Source: Liolophura sinensis (taxonomy: Eukaryota > Mollusca > Polyplacophora > Chitonida > Chitonidae). From it: DNA of 64,000 nucleotides. The position numbers and the translations under genes are program-made. The first letter of the stretch is position 1. Each line of letters opens with the position of its first letter. The notes below the pieces were generated by a model, which saw nothing but the letters and a program-made list of their open reading frames with translations, did no database searches and was not told the DNA's origin. Location of the stretch: the NCBI RefSeq assembly GCF_032854445.1, contig NC_088295.1:33014510-33078509 (forward strand). The letters run 5' to 3'. Positions 24,101-31,633 of the stretch are shown one piece after another.

Positions 24101-26901
24101 TTGTCTTGCGTTAATCCATAGTCATTCATTCATTCTATCTTAAACATTGCGTTTTGTGGAAACATGAAAGGAACAAAAACTATGCGATGCAAGCCAGCTT
24201 CTTTTTAGTAATTCGCAATATACAAAAAAAAAAAAGAAAAATCAATTAAAACCAAAACAACAGCACACGTTTCGGAAAACATTAAAAGATAAGAAAATAT
24301 TTTGACAGATAACATTGTTTGAATACATCTCATTGTTTAATATTCAAAGCAAGGCAAATTGGTATGAAGATGTGGAAAGTTGGCACTAGATTCGTTTGTC
24401 TGTATTTGGTAATTGAATAAGAAATATCGTGCTGACACTAGATTCGAAATTCATGCAGATCTCAAGTAACCTGCTGGACATCAGTATGTAGCACCGAGCT
24501 AGTCATTTGAATCCATCTACAGTAATGTACCATTCACATATGGTGCTAACGTTTAGTGTAGACTGAAAAAGACCGACAAACACATTTCGGACTTAAGTGA
24601 AAATTTAAAACCTTGTCACAATGTTTGCATTTTTCTTATGAAAGTTGAAATTTTGATACATTTATCTTGAGATAACATTGAGGAGGTGGTAAGGGTTTTA
24701 ATGTACATTACTCAAAAATAAACTCTAAACTCATATATCAAAGTTTGGCTTAGGTCAAAATTGTTTGTACCTATAGCTCACGGAAGTATGTATTTCTTTG
24801 AAGTGGGTTTAAACTTGATTTTGAACAGGATTTAATTGATTGGTATTTTATGCCGCATTCAAGAATATTTCACTTATACGAGGTCGGCCAGCTTTATGGT
24901 GAGGAGAAAACGGGGCAAAGCTCAGAGCGACCGCATTGGTGAGAGGCACCTGGGTCATTGTGCCGTGCTGGCGTGCTAAGCCCCTCGGCCACAGAGGCCC
25001 CTGATTTAAACTGTCAGTGACCAAAGCATTGTAATCTATAGTCACTCCGTATGTCATCTCGCATTAAATATAGGCCCATGATATTTTTTTATTATTATTA
25101 CCTGAGTTGCAACATATATACATAGTCCACATACATGTATCATTTATACATCATATACGTGAAGGCACACATATTTACACATAGCATGAACATGTATACA
25201 TACACATGTATACATACATAAATACCTACATGTACACATAGATACATACATAGCAGGCCAAACATTGACATAAAACTGGGAGTTGTTGTTTGTTAATGAA
25301 TTTTCTCCACATTGATATAACTAATTAGTTAAGTTGGCCTCTAATGGCTGACATTTTTTATCGAATATGTTAACACTGTCGCTCATAGATGCTAAAGTTT
25401 TTTCCATACTATATTGTTTCTGCAACAGGTAAAGAAAGTTATTTATATTTAATCTAGTATTCCCAAATTTATTATCATATACGTATTTCTTTGCAAAAAG
25501 TATAATAAGATTTGTTAATTAAATATTAATTATTGTTGAATTTATTACTTTATTAGGTAGTCCTGTAACTCTTGTAACTCTTCCCAGAAAGATTTTACCA
25601 CTGATGCTCAATGGTTTCTTTTTCTGTCCTGTAAAAACTACAGATATTAGAATCTTTCTTTCCTATTTGATAAAGATACGAGTTTGTACAGATGATGCCA
25701 TGGAGAAGATTGTAACGAAAATTCCTCAATTTTGCTTCTGATGTACAAGAAAGAAGCACAATATTGATTGAACAGCACCTGTCTGTGATTATGATTTCTA
25801 ACAGAATGTCTTCACAAAAGTGTAGGTAAAAGTCAAAACAACTTTTAAATAAGTAATCCGTTAAATTTAACGGAGACTCTGTTTTCTGAGTCATGTTAGA
25901 ATGTATTCTGGCATTTGCAGCAGACTAATGTTAAATATGACATATACATTAGATTAGCTCAACAGATATATTGTATTACCTTAACAGCATGTTATGTTAC
26001 AATAACAGAGTACATTCTAACATCACTCAGACTATCTTTTAAAATCAAAATGTGAAACAGATTTCTTTTCAGTAAAACTTTTTTTGAGTCAGGATTAAAG
26101 ATTTGGCATAAACTACAAAATGTCCATGTATCAACGTAAAGATAGATATCAGAGTGATTCTTATAACCATTCATTATATAGCAATGATTATAAAATTTGA
26201 CCTACTATAACTGACACAGCCAAGCGAATCCGTCACTGCAAAAGTATGTCTTGTCACCTAAAAAACAAACGAAAAAGAGAAGTTCTAATTTTGGCCACGT
26301 ATATTAAGGATCTTTTGATACATTCTGTCCAAAGAATTGCTTGACAAAAATGTGGAGGACATTAAATGTACTCCAAATGAACAATAAATCCTTTGTTTTA
26401 TCGACATGTCACCAAGTAGTTTTGTTGTGCCTCTATTAAGGTACATATTGACGTGTTTTGACGTATTCCTAAATCATGTGCTGTATAGGAATCATTAACT
26501 TATGTTGTCTTCTTGAAAATAGATTATGTAAAACACTTTTTTTTACTTGCCTACATGGTTAATATGATCTTTGTTAGTTTTAATCAATGCTCTTTATTAT
26601 CAAAATCAATTGGATTATCTCATTCACGGTGAACCGTCAGAGGAGAATTTCGGATATGAAGCCAACATATTTTGTATAACTATACGGTCTTTAATATTTA
26701 GCCATACTGCATTCATTATTAAGGTGAGATGCTTTTTAGTCTTAAGAATATGAGATACTTTGTGCATGTATAGATATAGTTTCTCTCACAAGAACAGTTA
26801 CAATGGTCAGAGTGAGCCAGAGGCCATTGTAGACTTTCCGCATGTCTGGATCCATGGCAGGGTTTTCCAAATGTCATGAATCGCGAGACACCTTGGTACA
26901 C
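3..26901 (-). CDS. Gene A: FN3-rich single-pass receptor with tyrosine pseudokinase domain (26 exons seen; last exon off the left edge)
   Basis: Seen: 26 minus-strand exons with GT/AG borders and phases that join without a stop, about 1,150 codons in the window. Order: signal peptide (exons 1-2), FN3-like domain (3), Thr/Pro linker (4), five FN3 domains (5-13), PTPRB/PTPRJ-like membrane-proximal domain (14-17), membrane helix (18), juxtamembrane (19), kinase fold (20-26). The terminal exon is expected left of base 1, by comparison with gene C. Known: this layout is that of a type I receptor tyrosine kinase at the plasma membrane. Inferred: the lost VAIK Lys and DFG Asp argue for a pseudokinase, so signalling would be through docking or allostery. 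The ligand is unknown. No specific orthologue is recognised; Tie-like or FGFR-like labels would come from the kinase half only. Confidence 0.85.
103..562 (-). other. Gene A intron 25
   Basis: Intron between the two last kinase exons in the window. No other coding signal. The open frame at 61-321 is a read-through of exon 26 into this intron. Confidence 0.7.
563..700 (-). CDS. Gene A exon 25: kinase C-lobe WSFG
   Basis: A 138-base phase 2-2 exon with WSFGVLMWEIMTYGATPYG, the kinase subdomain IX signature of tyrosine kinases, followed by EIRRLLSQNCRLACPKSCQI. Acceptor CTTCCACAG, donor GTAAGC. Identical amino acids in gene C. Confidence 0.92.
1288..1361 (-). CDS. Gene A exon 24: activation segment and APE region
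   Basis: A 74-base exon, phase 0 in and phase 2 out: FTFPLCRWASVETLEGKVYT then QQSEV. WMAPES is WASVET (APE becomes SVE, Glu kept). The acceptor CGTTCTAG was chosen over a nearer GTGCAG because only it keeps the frame. Donor GTAAGG. Confidence 0.85.
1580..1696 (-). CDS. Gene A exon 23: catalytic loop HGD and GFQ in place of DFG
   Basis: A 117-base phase 0-0 exon: TLHGDLRAVNVLVGG then LTAKISGFQHARPVGFEP. Aligned with HRDLAARN...KISDFGLAR, the catalytic Asp and Asn remain, but HRD Arg is Gly, the Mg-binding DFG Asp is Gly, and DFG Gly is Gln. Acceptor CTCCATAG, donor GTAAAC. Confidence 0.9.
2030..2193 (-). CDS. Gene A exon 22: kinase hinge and helices D-E
   Basis: A 164-base exon, phase 1 in and phase 0 out: NTVFMINGFEERSDLQSFL (hinge, then the G/SDL.sFLr pattern) and LLLFAENVAEGMAHLSQLE (helix E). 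Acceptor AATTTGCAG, donor GTATAG. Directly precedes the catalytic-loop exon. Confidence 0.9.
2718..2819 (-). CDS. Gene A exon 21: kinase helix C
   Basis: A 102-base phase 1-1 exon encoding ANPFERCKAEIDIMRNIG then AHPHVVCFLGYSIQD. The helix C Glu (AEIDIM) is kept, and HPHVV..LG is the usual b4 segment. Acceptor CATTAAAG, donor GTAAGT. Confidence 0.85.
2975..3480 (+). mobile_element. Decayed LINE 3' end (reverse transcriptase C-terminus), gene A intron
   Basis: The plus strand encodes PLFDYCNVVW at 3,018-3,047, a known motif near the end of many non-LTR reverse transcriptases, followed with frameshifts by SDHFKLHSSARGLRLRHSQN-like text and stops. It lies in the intron between exons 21 and 20. 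The last part is missing from the gene C copy. Confidence 0.6.
3394..3693. other. 300-bp segment present in gene A intron but absent from gene C
   Basis: The A and C copies run in parallel with offset 57,371 before and 57,071 after this segment. It includes the LINE tail and a degenerate reverse-strand SINE fragment near 3,521-3,575 (ACTCAAGAAT...CACTTGTGCGAG). Because it cuts the LINE, a deletion in copy C is more likely than an insertion in A. Confidence 0.65.
3969..4146 (-). CDS. Gene A exon 20: kinase N-lobe with degraded Gly loop and VAIR
   Basis: A 178-base exon, phase 0 in and phase 1 out. The Gly-rich loop is reduced to VNKGKHKVLKG and strand b3 reads SVAIRKITG, with Arg where active kinases have the ATP-binding Lys (VAIK). 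Acceptor CTTTCCAG, donor GTAAAT. Gene C differs at two residues (Ser to Arg, Ala to Glu). Confidence 0.85.
4655..4718 (-). CDS. Gene A exon 19: juxtamembrane segment with YETM
   Basis: A 64-base exon, phase 2 in and phase 0 out: RRRQRPRPEDLNMDPYETMK. YETM fits the YxxM consensus known for binding PI3-kinase p85 SH2 domains when phosphorylated. Acceptor GTTTTCAG, donor GTAAGA. Identical in gene C; no counterpart found in locus B. Confidence 0.8.
5255..5378 (-). CDS. Gene A exon 18: transmembrane helix
   Basis: A 124-base exon, phase 1 in and phase 2 out: EEKDYKTVTIAVSVS, hydrophobic GLAIIILLIVIVVITV, then basic stop-transfer RSKRQKQKD. This single-pass segment sets the topology: FN3 outside, kinase fold inside. 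Acceptor GATGTTGCAG, donor GTATGT. Confidence 0.9.
6985..7125. repeat. 18-bp GC-rich minisatellite
   Basis: About seven units of a GGAGAGTTGCTCGATCYSGC-type motif with alternating TCTGGC and CCCGCG cores and one G-run interruption at 7,036-7,049. It is strikingly GC-rich in an AT-rich intron. Plus-strand translation gives a repeating GR-V/F-ARS hexapeptide, which I treat as incidental. Confidence 0.75.
8335..8475 (-). mobile_element. SINE family 1, partial, reverse
   Basis: The reverse of the family-1 body and tail: GTTTTAGACCGTACTCAAGA, then TTCACTTATACGACGGCGACC and GTGGGAGGAAACAGGGCAAG. The tRNA-like head is missing. Confidence 0.75.
8497..8581. repeat. TGTA/TG microsatellite ending in a G24 run
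   Basis: TGTATGTATG and GTGTGCGTGT repeats lead into 24 consecutive G at 8,558-8,581. The homopolymer length may be imprecise in an assembly. G-quadruplex formation is possible. Confidence 0.85.
9713..9786 (-). CDS. Gene A exon 17: end of membrane-proximal domain
   Basis: A 74-base exon, phase 2 in and phase 1 out, encoding VKAFSCTHGGCTETEYTSGY. VKAF completes the fR.RAFT-like strand after the NGPLKP motif; the CTHGGCTET pair of cysteines is kept in locus B. Donor GTACTA joins the transmembrane exon in frame. Confidence 0.8.
10672..10795 (-). CDS. Gene A exon 16: PTPR-like membrane-proximal domain, third part
   Basis: A 124-base exon, phase 1 in and phase 2 out: FFRYTVGNDGNCTES and FCNGPLKPATKY. 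The f.vG.d..C....ycNGPLkP.t.Y signature is highly characteristic of receptor-type tyrosine phosphatase ectodomains. Acceptor TTGTTTTAG, donor GTATGT. Confidence 0.8.
11048..11170 (-). CDS. Gene A exon 15: PTPR-like membrane-proximal domain, second part
   Basis: A 123-base phase 1-1 exon encoding YAKWHEANSKDFTIPYRATP then VDWYF. The W.ea....f.pYqatp.pw motif is the continuation of the PTPRB/PTPRJ-type juxtamembrane ectodomain. Acceptor TACTTCCAG, donor GTAACT. The equivalent exon in locus B has a stop. Confidence 0.8.
11340..11507 (+). mobile_element. SINE family 1, 5'-truncated
   Basis: Family-1 body with box-B-like GAGTTTAAGTCC, GGCCGTAAGTGGGAAGGTCT, then the tail TATTCTTGAGAACGGCGTAA and an (AAAT)n end. 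Lies in gene A intron upstream of exon 15. Confidence 0.8.
11571..11810 (+). mobile_element. SINE family 1 with tRNA-like head
   Basis: Begins AGGGGCCTTCGTGGCCGAGG, with box-B-like GAGTTCAAGTCC and the family-1 body to CCTCCCATCATAATGCTGG; the usual tail is replaced or lost. Intronic between exons 15 and 14, head to tail behind another copy. Confidence 0.75.
11946..12122 (-). CDS. Gene A exon 14: start of PTPR-like membrane-proximal domain
   Basis: A 177-base phase 1-1 exon encoding PPVPTECVICPDVS and LRMDFFTDDTNGKIVDSGLI. The FF.D.NG.I...G.IV pattern is that of the membrane-proximal extracellular domain of PTPRB/PTPRJ-class receptor tyrosine phosphatases (family knowledge, judged by eye). 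Acceptor GACACAG, donor GTAAGT. Confidence 0.8.
12645..12788 (+). mobile_element. SINE family 1, body and tail
   Basis: GGCGGTACGTGGGAAGGTCT through CCTCCCACAATAATGCTGGC to TATTCTTGAGTACGGTGTAA. Lies in the intron between exons 14 and 13. Confidence 0.8.
12927..12992 (-). CDS. Gene A exon 13: end of FN3 domain 6
   Basis: VKVEPGEEYNVSVSPERVGSS is a clear FN3 F-strand with tyrosine corner. The open frame runs through an apparent GTAAGT, so the later donor GTGAAG at 12,926 (phase 1) is preferred because it joins exon 14 in frame. The start at 12,992 is the acceptor fitting exon 12; an upstream in-frame TGA at 13,006-13,008 rules out a longer exon. Confidence 0.5.
13438..13465 (-). CDS. Gene A exon 12: 28-base microexon in FN3 domain 6 (probable)
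   Basis: Chosen because it closes the phase gap: exon 11 ends in phase 0 and exon 13 opens in phase 1. LTSSTGDYI follows TACATACAG and ends at donor GTGAGA. The resulting domain reads KYRAK-LTSSTGDYI-L-VKVEPGEEYN, a normal FN3 layout. Without it the chain would need a stop codon or a shorter domain. Confidence 0.4.
13658..13760 (-). mobile_element. SINE family 1 body fragment, reverse
   Basis: GGAAGGAAACCGGCCAAAGT, ACCATCCGCAAGTTGCTTGC and CAGACCTTCCCATATACC match the reversed family-1 body; head and tail missing. Intron between exons 12 and 11. Confidence 0.7.
13939..14075 (-). CDS. Gene A exon 11: first half of FN3 domain 6
   Basis: A 137-base exon, phase 1 in and phase 0 out: PGRVTNLHFIVLDG, core Trp in SVNVTWEPPKL, then ANITSFVLKYRAK. 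Acceptor TTTAACAG, donor GTAGTG. Contains N-glycosylation sequons NVT and NIT. Confidence 0.8.
14225..14356 (-). CDS. Gene A exon 10: second half of FN3 domain 5
   Basis: A 132-base phase 1-1 exon encoding EFTDIEEYWPYRIRVRASTK (FN3 strands E-F with the tyrosine corner) and the closing segment EEFRTPEA. Acceptor CACTTCAG, donor GTTCGT, which is weaker than the others but keeps the frame into exon 11. Confidence 0.8.
14462..14485. repeat. (GA)n microsatellite
   Basis: A run of GA dinucleotides followed by A-rich sequence in the intron between exons 10 and 9. Confidence 0.85.
14486..15942. other. Gene A intron 9 sequence with a counterpart in locus B
   Basis: No exon seen. About 15,370-15,900 resembles 37,600-38,200 (shared blocks such as TTTACAATTTAC, CACACGCTT/CATACGCTT and AGCAAGATGCTTTGTTT), which marks locus B as a copy that once had this intron. 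Confidence 0.6.
15943..16016 (-). pseudogene. Truncated tandem duplicate of gene A exon 9
   Basis: The minus strand reads W-PPEPFPGP-NYTLTLVDL-EEL, nearly the middle of exon 9 (16,063-16,224), about 120 bases downstream of it. It lacks the exon's start and has no clear splice sites, so it is a relic of exon duplication rather than a used exon. Confidence 0.7.
16063..16224 (-). CDS. Gene A exon 9: first half of FN3 domain 5
   Basis: A 162-base phase 1-1 exon: PSEVYDIRVTVKGAKNVSV, core Trp in CWKPPEPFPGPTSYTLTLV, then the loop before strand E. Acceptor TTCTACAG, donor GTAAGT. A truncated second copy of this exon lies just downstream at about 15,943-16,016. Confidence 0.85.
16572..16746 (-). 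CDS. Gene A exon 8: second half of FN3 domain 4
   Basis: A 175-base exon, phase 0 in and phase 1 out, with the FN3 tyrosine-corner segment YNITGLLPYTEYQLALYVTF and the closing strand SRLNVMTEVG. Acceptor TTTTCTAAG, donor GTAAAG. It joins exon 7 and exon 9 in frame. Confidence 0.85.
17021..17178 (-). CDS. Gene A exon 7: first half of FN3 domain 4
   Basis: A 158-base exon, phase 1 in and phase 0 out: PSPVNISVQSKTSRSIQLQW with the core Trp, then SYTLVVSW. Acceptor TCAAACAG, donor GTAAGT. From here on each FN3 module is split by a phase 0 or phase 1 intron in its middle, unlike domains 2 and 3. Confidence 0.85.
18121..18399 (-). CDS. Gene A exon 6: FN3 domain 3
   Basis: A 279-base phase 1-1 exon encoding one whole FN3 module: PSRPVLLSIT start, AVRWRNGGGIVDRFYV (core Trp), PPMPGVYNMLVKSHSG (tyrosine-corner region). 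Acceptor TATTCCAG, donor GTAAGT. It contains NTT and NSS N-glycosylation sequons. Confidence 0.85.
18802..19083 (-). CDS. Gene A exon 5: FN3 domain 2
   Basis: A 282-base phase 1-1 exon with a complete FN3 module: PSTPTLTSA start, Trp in GGIRVTWAVGPGQ, then SLIKGQTYTLWLIAESRG (the L.pG..Y.l.v.a tyrosine-corner pattern) and SPLTVTL end. Acceptor TTTCTAG, donor GTGAGT. Confidence 0.85.
19084..21524 (-). other. Gene A intron 4 (2.4 kb)
   Basis: Between the first FN3 stack exon and the Thr/Pro linker. No coding signal recognised. A reverse SINE-type tail with (TTTA)n lies at about 20,991-21,050. Confidence 0.55.
21525..21578 (-). CDS. Gene A exon 4: Thr/Pro-rich linker
   Basis: A 54-base phase 1-1 exon between CTTCACAG and GTAAGA, encoding SVVVTTPAPLQTTTPVY. 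The Thr/Pro content suggests an O-glycosylated stalk between the N-terminal domain and the FN3 stack. Symmetric phase means it could be skipped without a frameshift. Confidence 0.65.
21812..21945 (+). mobile_element. SINE family 1, 3' half
   Basis: GGATGGTTGTGGGTTTCCCC, CTGCCTGGTTTCCTGCCACC and the tail TATTCTTGAGTACGGCGTAA with (AAAT)n. In intron 3 of gene A. Confidence 0.8.
22386..22694 (-). CDS. Gene A exon 3: N-terminal FN3-like domain
   Basis: A 309-base phase 1-1 exon encoding a complete beta-sandwich-like module of 102 codons, with alternating hydrophobic strands (KVAVSVSLSPGYYDG, INVYIYD) and a late YLLVSLSNPLTVGE-to-TVKATV segment typical of FN3 F/G strands. Acceptor CCACCACAG, donor GTACAC. 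It lacks the canonical FN3 Trp, so FN3-like is safer than FN3. Confidence 0.7.
24838..25012 (-). mobile_element. SINE family 1, reverse, internally deleted
   Basis: TTTTATGCCGCATTCAAGAA, then the body to GGGGCAAAGCTC, joined to GCGACCGCATTGGTGAGAGG and the reversed head CCCCTCGGCCACAGAGGCCC. About 80 bases of the middle are missing. Confidence 0.8.
25125..25255. repeat. ACATGTATAC-type simple repeat
   Basis: Irregular repeats of ACATGTATACATACA and relatives. Intronic, no coding signal. Confidence 0.7.
25264..25850 (-). mobile_element. LINE ORF2 C-terminal relic, reverse
   Basis: The minus strand encodes LRNFRYNLLHGIICTNSYLY and DSNICSFYRTEKETIEHQW, the F.y.llh.i..tn..LY.....dS..CsfC...eET.eH pattern at the end of many non-LTR retrotransposon ORF2 proteins. 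Stops and frameshifts follow. It abuts the MITE at 25,858. Confidence 0.65.
25858..26045. mobile_element. MITE copy 1
   Basis: Ends are inverted: the left has GTTAAATTTAAC...GTTAGAATGTATTCTG, the right has ACAATAACAGAGTACATTCTAACATC. The same terminal sequence occurs in the copy at 54,263-54,482. No coding capacity. It ends about 160 bases from gene A exon 2. Confidence 0.65.
26206..26257 (-). CDS. Gene A exon 2: end of signal peptide, start of mature protein
   Basis: A 52-base exon after TTTTTTAG, encoding VTRHTFAVTDSLGCVSY with donor GTAGGT in phase 1. It joins in frame to exon 1 (phase 0) and exon 3 (phase 1). Signal cleavage probably falls within it. Too short to prove without transcripts, but the phase fit on both sides is good evidence. 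Confidence 0.5.
26790..26901 (-). CDS. Gene A exon 1: 5'UTR end and signal peptide
   Basis: A 3' splice site at 26902-26903 precedes 46 bases of leader and an ATG at 26855-26853 (MDPDMRKVYNG); a second in-frame ATG lies at 26843. The hydrophobic run GLWLTLTIVTVL follows, then donor GTGAGA in phase 0. The coding part is 26790-26855. Together with exon 2 it makes a typical secretory signal peptide. An upstream non-coding exon is implied by the acceptor but was not located. Confidence 0.6.
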
Positions 26902-29900
26902 CTGTCAAAAACAAACAGATGTTAAAGATGTGTACAGCAGCCAGCTCAGAAAAGTGAAAATAAACAAAGACCTTCGCGGTGTACAAGGGCAAATTTATCT
27001 ATCGACCATACAGTAGTTCAAGAAATATCTAAAACTGTAATCTAACAAAATGATCATGTATTGACACAATGGCTTGCATGTGTACACGGTGTCTTCTAAT
27101 GGTGATATGTATCATGGAGTCAAATAAGTTATCAAACTTGACAGTATCGCTGTCTGGAGTTTGACACACGTTTGGAAGAGATGTAGACATGTGTGTACTA
27201 TTCAAACAGACTGACAGTAGCTGTAACAGTACTCCATTATATCCACTAAAATCTAACCTATCTGATGATAAGATGCCATCTTACCTGTCGCCTTCAGTCT
27301 TTTATCGCTGAGGTTAACATTACAGCGGGAGACAGAGATTAAACATTACCTGGGCCTGTATGTCGTCATTTACCACACTGATTGTGTACATTTGCATTCT
27401 TCGTCCTTTCTTCCTGTTTGTCCAGTTTATCGTAACTTGTTAAAAGGACAAACCACATATGGAACAGAAAAAGGTTAAAATATAAATTTTCTTGTCATGT
27501 CGGCTATACAGTAAAGGTGTGCTATAGAAAAGAGTATAACTACTTTGAACTGGCTTTTCCCCATCTATGTTAAGGCAGTGATTCAGTATTCACCACTGGC
27601 GCACGTATACAAAATGTATGAATGATGTATTAATTCTGAGGTGTAGTTTATAATATGTCCCACTACTCCTGGTTTGTATACAAGTGAATAAGTCAGTGGC
27701 TGTGTTAAACGTCTACATACGTGAGGAAGGGATGTACATACATGTGCATATATGTACAGTACTGTAGAGGTACTATACTGGCTGAAGAGAGAAACAGCGA
27801 CATGCTACACACGATGTAACGCCCTATAGTTACCGAGCAATTTGTTATGTTTGGAAGATCGCAATGTACGTCAACAAAAATTGTATAGTTTAGAGAAATT
27901 ATTGAGTGAAATTCACCCTTATGTTTATATCTTTTTAACTGTAAGGCGGTGGTGATAGGTACGGAACTATACATTAGAGTACTGCTTCTGTTAAAATTAA
28001 GCAAAATCTAAATAATGAATGGGTTTACTTCAGAATGGAATGTGAAAAAGTGCGATGGTTTTCTCCGGTCTTTGTCCCGCTTTCTTTGTACTCAGGCTTG
28101 GAGACAAGGAAACGAAACTGCTCCACATCTTTCAGAAAAAACAAATTTCTCTTATATTATTTAAATGAAGCCATCGGGATATTCATGACAGGGAGGAAGA
28201 GGGAAGTTTAATCAAATTTTGAGTCATCATTACATTACAATGGCTTTTAGCACCTTGTCAGGTCTTGCCCAAAGCTTTAGAATCTTACATGATTTATCGA
28301 CGGTTGTCCAACATATAACTTATGAGAAAGCTGGGGATGGGTGCAGGTGTGGGGTGGAGGGTTGGGACTAACGCGTCTCGCTCATCGCAGTCCATTGGCC
28401 AAACTGACGTTGTGGGTTCGAATCCCGCTTTGGTTGGTTCGACTGCTGCCGAAAGTCAGGAATTTTGTCAGGTGTGTGACTAATGGATTGATTTCCTCCG
28501 GTTACGAACAACAATATGTCAGGTCGTAGTCGTACAAATGAAATATTCTTGAGGAAAGTGTATATCAATGACCAATTTCTTTAACATATTTGACATAATC
28601 CATCCCATTGTGCTGTCGACTGTGTCGGTCGCAACAGTTAAAAAACAGTTCAAACAATAATATCCCACCATGCCTCAATGCACATGTCGTATATGCGGAT
28701 GTGCCGTCCGTCGAGTGATTACAATTACATGACTACCATTCAGATTGTCAGTAGTCAGTTTTTTAGTACCGGTATACTTGATTGCTGGCAACTTTGTATT
28801 GTCCATGATCCTCAGTTTAGAAATCGTTTGAATATATTAAGTATAAAATTAGACACACTGCTGCATTTTATTGCCTGTTCAGGAGCCCCATCATCAACCT
28901 AAAGCTGACTATTTTCGACTTCAGCTCTTCAAACATTACCATAATCTTCCCTGAATTTTCTTCACATTTATAGTGATTTTCTGCGTAAACTTCATAGTAA
29001 TGTCGTATAAAATGACCAGATATGATACGTTTGGTGCAGAGTTCAAATTTGCAGCATTAAAATAAGGTATGTATATGTAACATGTACATAAACTATAGTA
29101 AAATGCTTCGCCCCTTTGCTTCCTTATGCACGTACCAACGTCGGCTAGGCTGTGTAAAGGTAGGTATGTATGCTGGATAGGTTAGCCCTATTTTGAGGTA
29201 GGTAAACACACGCATATAACAGCCTAGAAACTATGAATACGGATACACAGAATCGCCTCCCAGACGCGCGTTAGAGATGTACACGATTGTGTACATATGT
29301 AGAGATGAATGTGTGACTCACGGCTTTTATGAGGAAACATCTCACGTAACCCATTGGACTTTCTTTGACAGCGACCATTTAGAGTCTTCTTTTCTGACTA
29401 GTTCTTTTTAAACATTTGAAATACAAACCATTTGCATACAGAGCAATTCACCGCATCCCAAATATTTGTGAAAGGGTTCAAGGAGAGGTTGTTGCCATGA
29501 CAATATATCTTGAATTTCGTTTGGCATAGGTATTGCGCTTACAGGACTACTGACGAGCAGGCAGGTTTAAGCCTTGGGGCTGGAGGTGAAAACATTTTGA
29601 ATGTGGAACTCAAGGGTGAAGCAGCGTCCCAGCACAAAAAGGCGAAGGTCAAGAGATTGAAAGTTCTTAAACACCAGATGTGTTGAGAAACACTCAAAGT
29701 AATATGCGAGAGAGTAAATTGAGAAGTTTTAACAATGCGTATCAAGTGTCCAAGTCATAATGCATGTTTATCGGCATATTTTCTGAGACCCAAATATACC
29801 GCAAAGGGTGGTCTTTGTTTCAAGCGACGAAGAACGTTTTCATCGGGAGAGTAGCTAAGCATGAAGTGATTTCCGGAACTAAAACGGAAAAAACAGAGCT

Positions 29901-30575
29901 TGTCAAGCACACAATACACAAGTACTTCAATTTGGTTTGCCAAAACCAAAGTAATATTAAACGTAATTCGGTGTTCAATTCATTCAGGCTGTATCTGTTC
30001 CGAATATTATCAGATTGTATCTGTTCGGAATATTATTCTTAGGGTTTCAAGCCATTCAGACTTGAATGTTTATAGTATGTGCTCGGGTTATTATTATTAG
30101 GGGTTCAAGCAGTTGAGCCTGATTATTATTCTTAAGATATGATGGAGCGTTTTTTGACATTTACAAAACGTCAGCATGTTTTTAGTTAAGGACCTGAAGT
30201 TGTGCACTTTAACTTTTGGAAATGTTTGATCACGTCATTTGGCTGCCATGTTGGATTTGCTCATAAGGACTTTCTCAGTTGAAAATTCTCGGATGAAGCT
30301 CGTTGTTGAATGAAAATATCACATGTTAATCCTGCTAATAATTTCTACAATGTTGAAATGTCATTGTGATGCAGTTTTGGGGACTTATTCCGCAAGAATT
30401 ATGTGTAAAATTTGTATGCATTTCTAAAATATAGGAGCATTCAGTTGTTTAGATTCATGATTATTGCAGAGACAAATTTGTCAAGACGTGAAAACGTTCC
30501 TAAGGATAGGTTTTTGTAACAAGGCCATAACATTCTACCTTCAGTATTGGATGAGTTAAATTTACTGAGATTTAC
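26902..30575. other. Gene-poor interval between gene A and locus B
   Basis: The promoter and any 5' non-coding exon of gene A should lie at its left end; no core element could be assigned. The only recognised element is a tRNA-derived SINE at 28,345-28,568. The terminal exon of locus B, expected around 29-30 kb, was not found. Confidence 0.5.
28345..28568 (+). mobile_element. SINE family 2 (tRNA-derived)
   Basis: The head contains a good box B, GGTTCGAATCC (28,417-28,427), and the tail AAATGAAATATTCTTGAGGA resembles that of family 1. Head and body differ from family 1. Confidence 0.65.
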
Positions 30576-30670
30576 CTGTACATCTGTAAACACGGCAGCA
30601 AGTCTATAGGACAACATCCTCAAACTTTGGTCGTTCATGTAGGTCGTCCTTCGAACATTTCAGTGTTACA
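30576..30670 (-). pseudogene. Locus B remnant of exon 26 (subdomain XI)
   Basis: CSKDDLHERPKFEDVVL followed by a stop in the aligned frame; a one-base gain restores LSYRLAAVFTDVQ in another frame. The conserved CW Trp is Ser. Acceptor and donor still look usable. Confidence 0.75.
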
Positions 30671-31633
30671 CTGTAACTATAGACAGCAGTTTGCTGACTC
30701 TTAATTTTACTGTGATATAAATGAATTTCCATGCCCCATGGCCAAAAATTGATTAATATGAAGGCTGCCACTGTAGGATACTAATTCTATGACAATACAT
30801 GGGAAAATATTAACACTGATACGTGTTTAGTTATCGAAGTCTACATTTCAAATTTACTGTTGATTAGTCATACTGAATGTTTTTAAATAAAACAGCTTTT
30901 AAAATCATTTGATAATCCTACTTTTCATATACAGTTGAAGAACGCCCAAAAATTCTAAAAAGCATCTTGTTTACTACAGTTGACCAAAAGGTCGGGTTCA
31001 AAGCTGTTGTGAGAGAATGCGGAGGAGGAGATATATTAGCGACGACAAACGTATCAGCACTGATGATAACGAGGACACTTTGATATAACTCTGACAACAT
31101 CGAAGTATAAATGTGAGAAAAACTGTTGTTATGAGGAGGATAACTAAGCCGAAAAGTCAAGTTTATTATCGTCTGCACCTTCCAACAGAATAATACACTA
31201 ATAGGCCTAAGTAAGTGTAAACTAATTGAGGGGATTTTATCACGAAACTATTTTAATACTGAGCAATTGTGTCAGCATCTTACAGCGGAAACTGGCAGAA
31301 TTTTGAGTAGATCAATCGTTAATCCTTGTGAAGATTTTTAGTTTGCGCCCTGTGGGCTGACGTAAAACCAAATTTTGCCAGTTAAGAGCTATTGTTGGCC
31401 AGATTTCAGACTGTGAGATAAAATGTACGCACTGGTTTTCACCATTCACATTTTGATAGATAACTTAAAATGTAAAATGTGAATCCCCATAAGCCGACCA
31501 GTTATATACTGGATAAAAAAAACAGCTCTTCCTAATATGTACTAGGTGTACTGTACACGATGAAATATACCGCACAATTTCCAGCAGACATTAAATAAAG
31601 CGTTATGAGATACTTTTGCCTTGGTGTTAACAC

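Larger units (their letters stand above)
22695..26205 (-). other. Gene A intron 2 (3.5 kb), repeat-bearing
   Basis: Holds a reverse SINE, an ACATGTATACATAC-type repeat, a LINE relic and a MITE. The overlapping open frames at 23,267-23,573 on both strands have no recognised domain and no consistent splice context. Confidence 0.5.

Noticed and set aside
30929-31075. A plus-strand exon-like open segment (VEERPKILKS...)
   Set aside because: Acceptor-like sequence precedes it but there is no donor, no homology and no partner exon.
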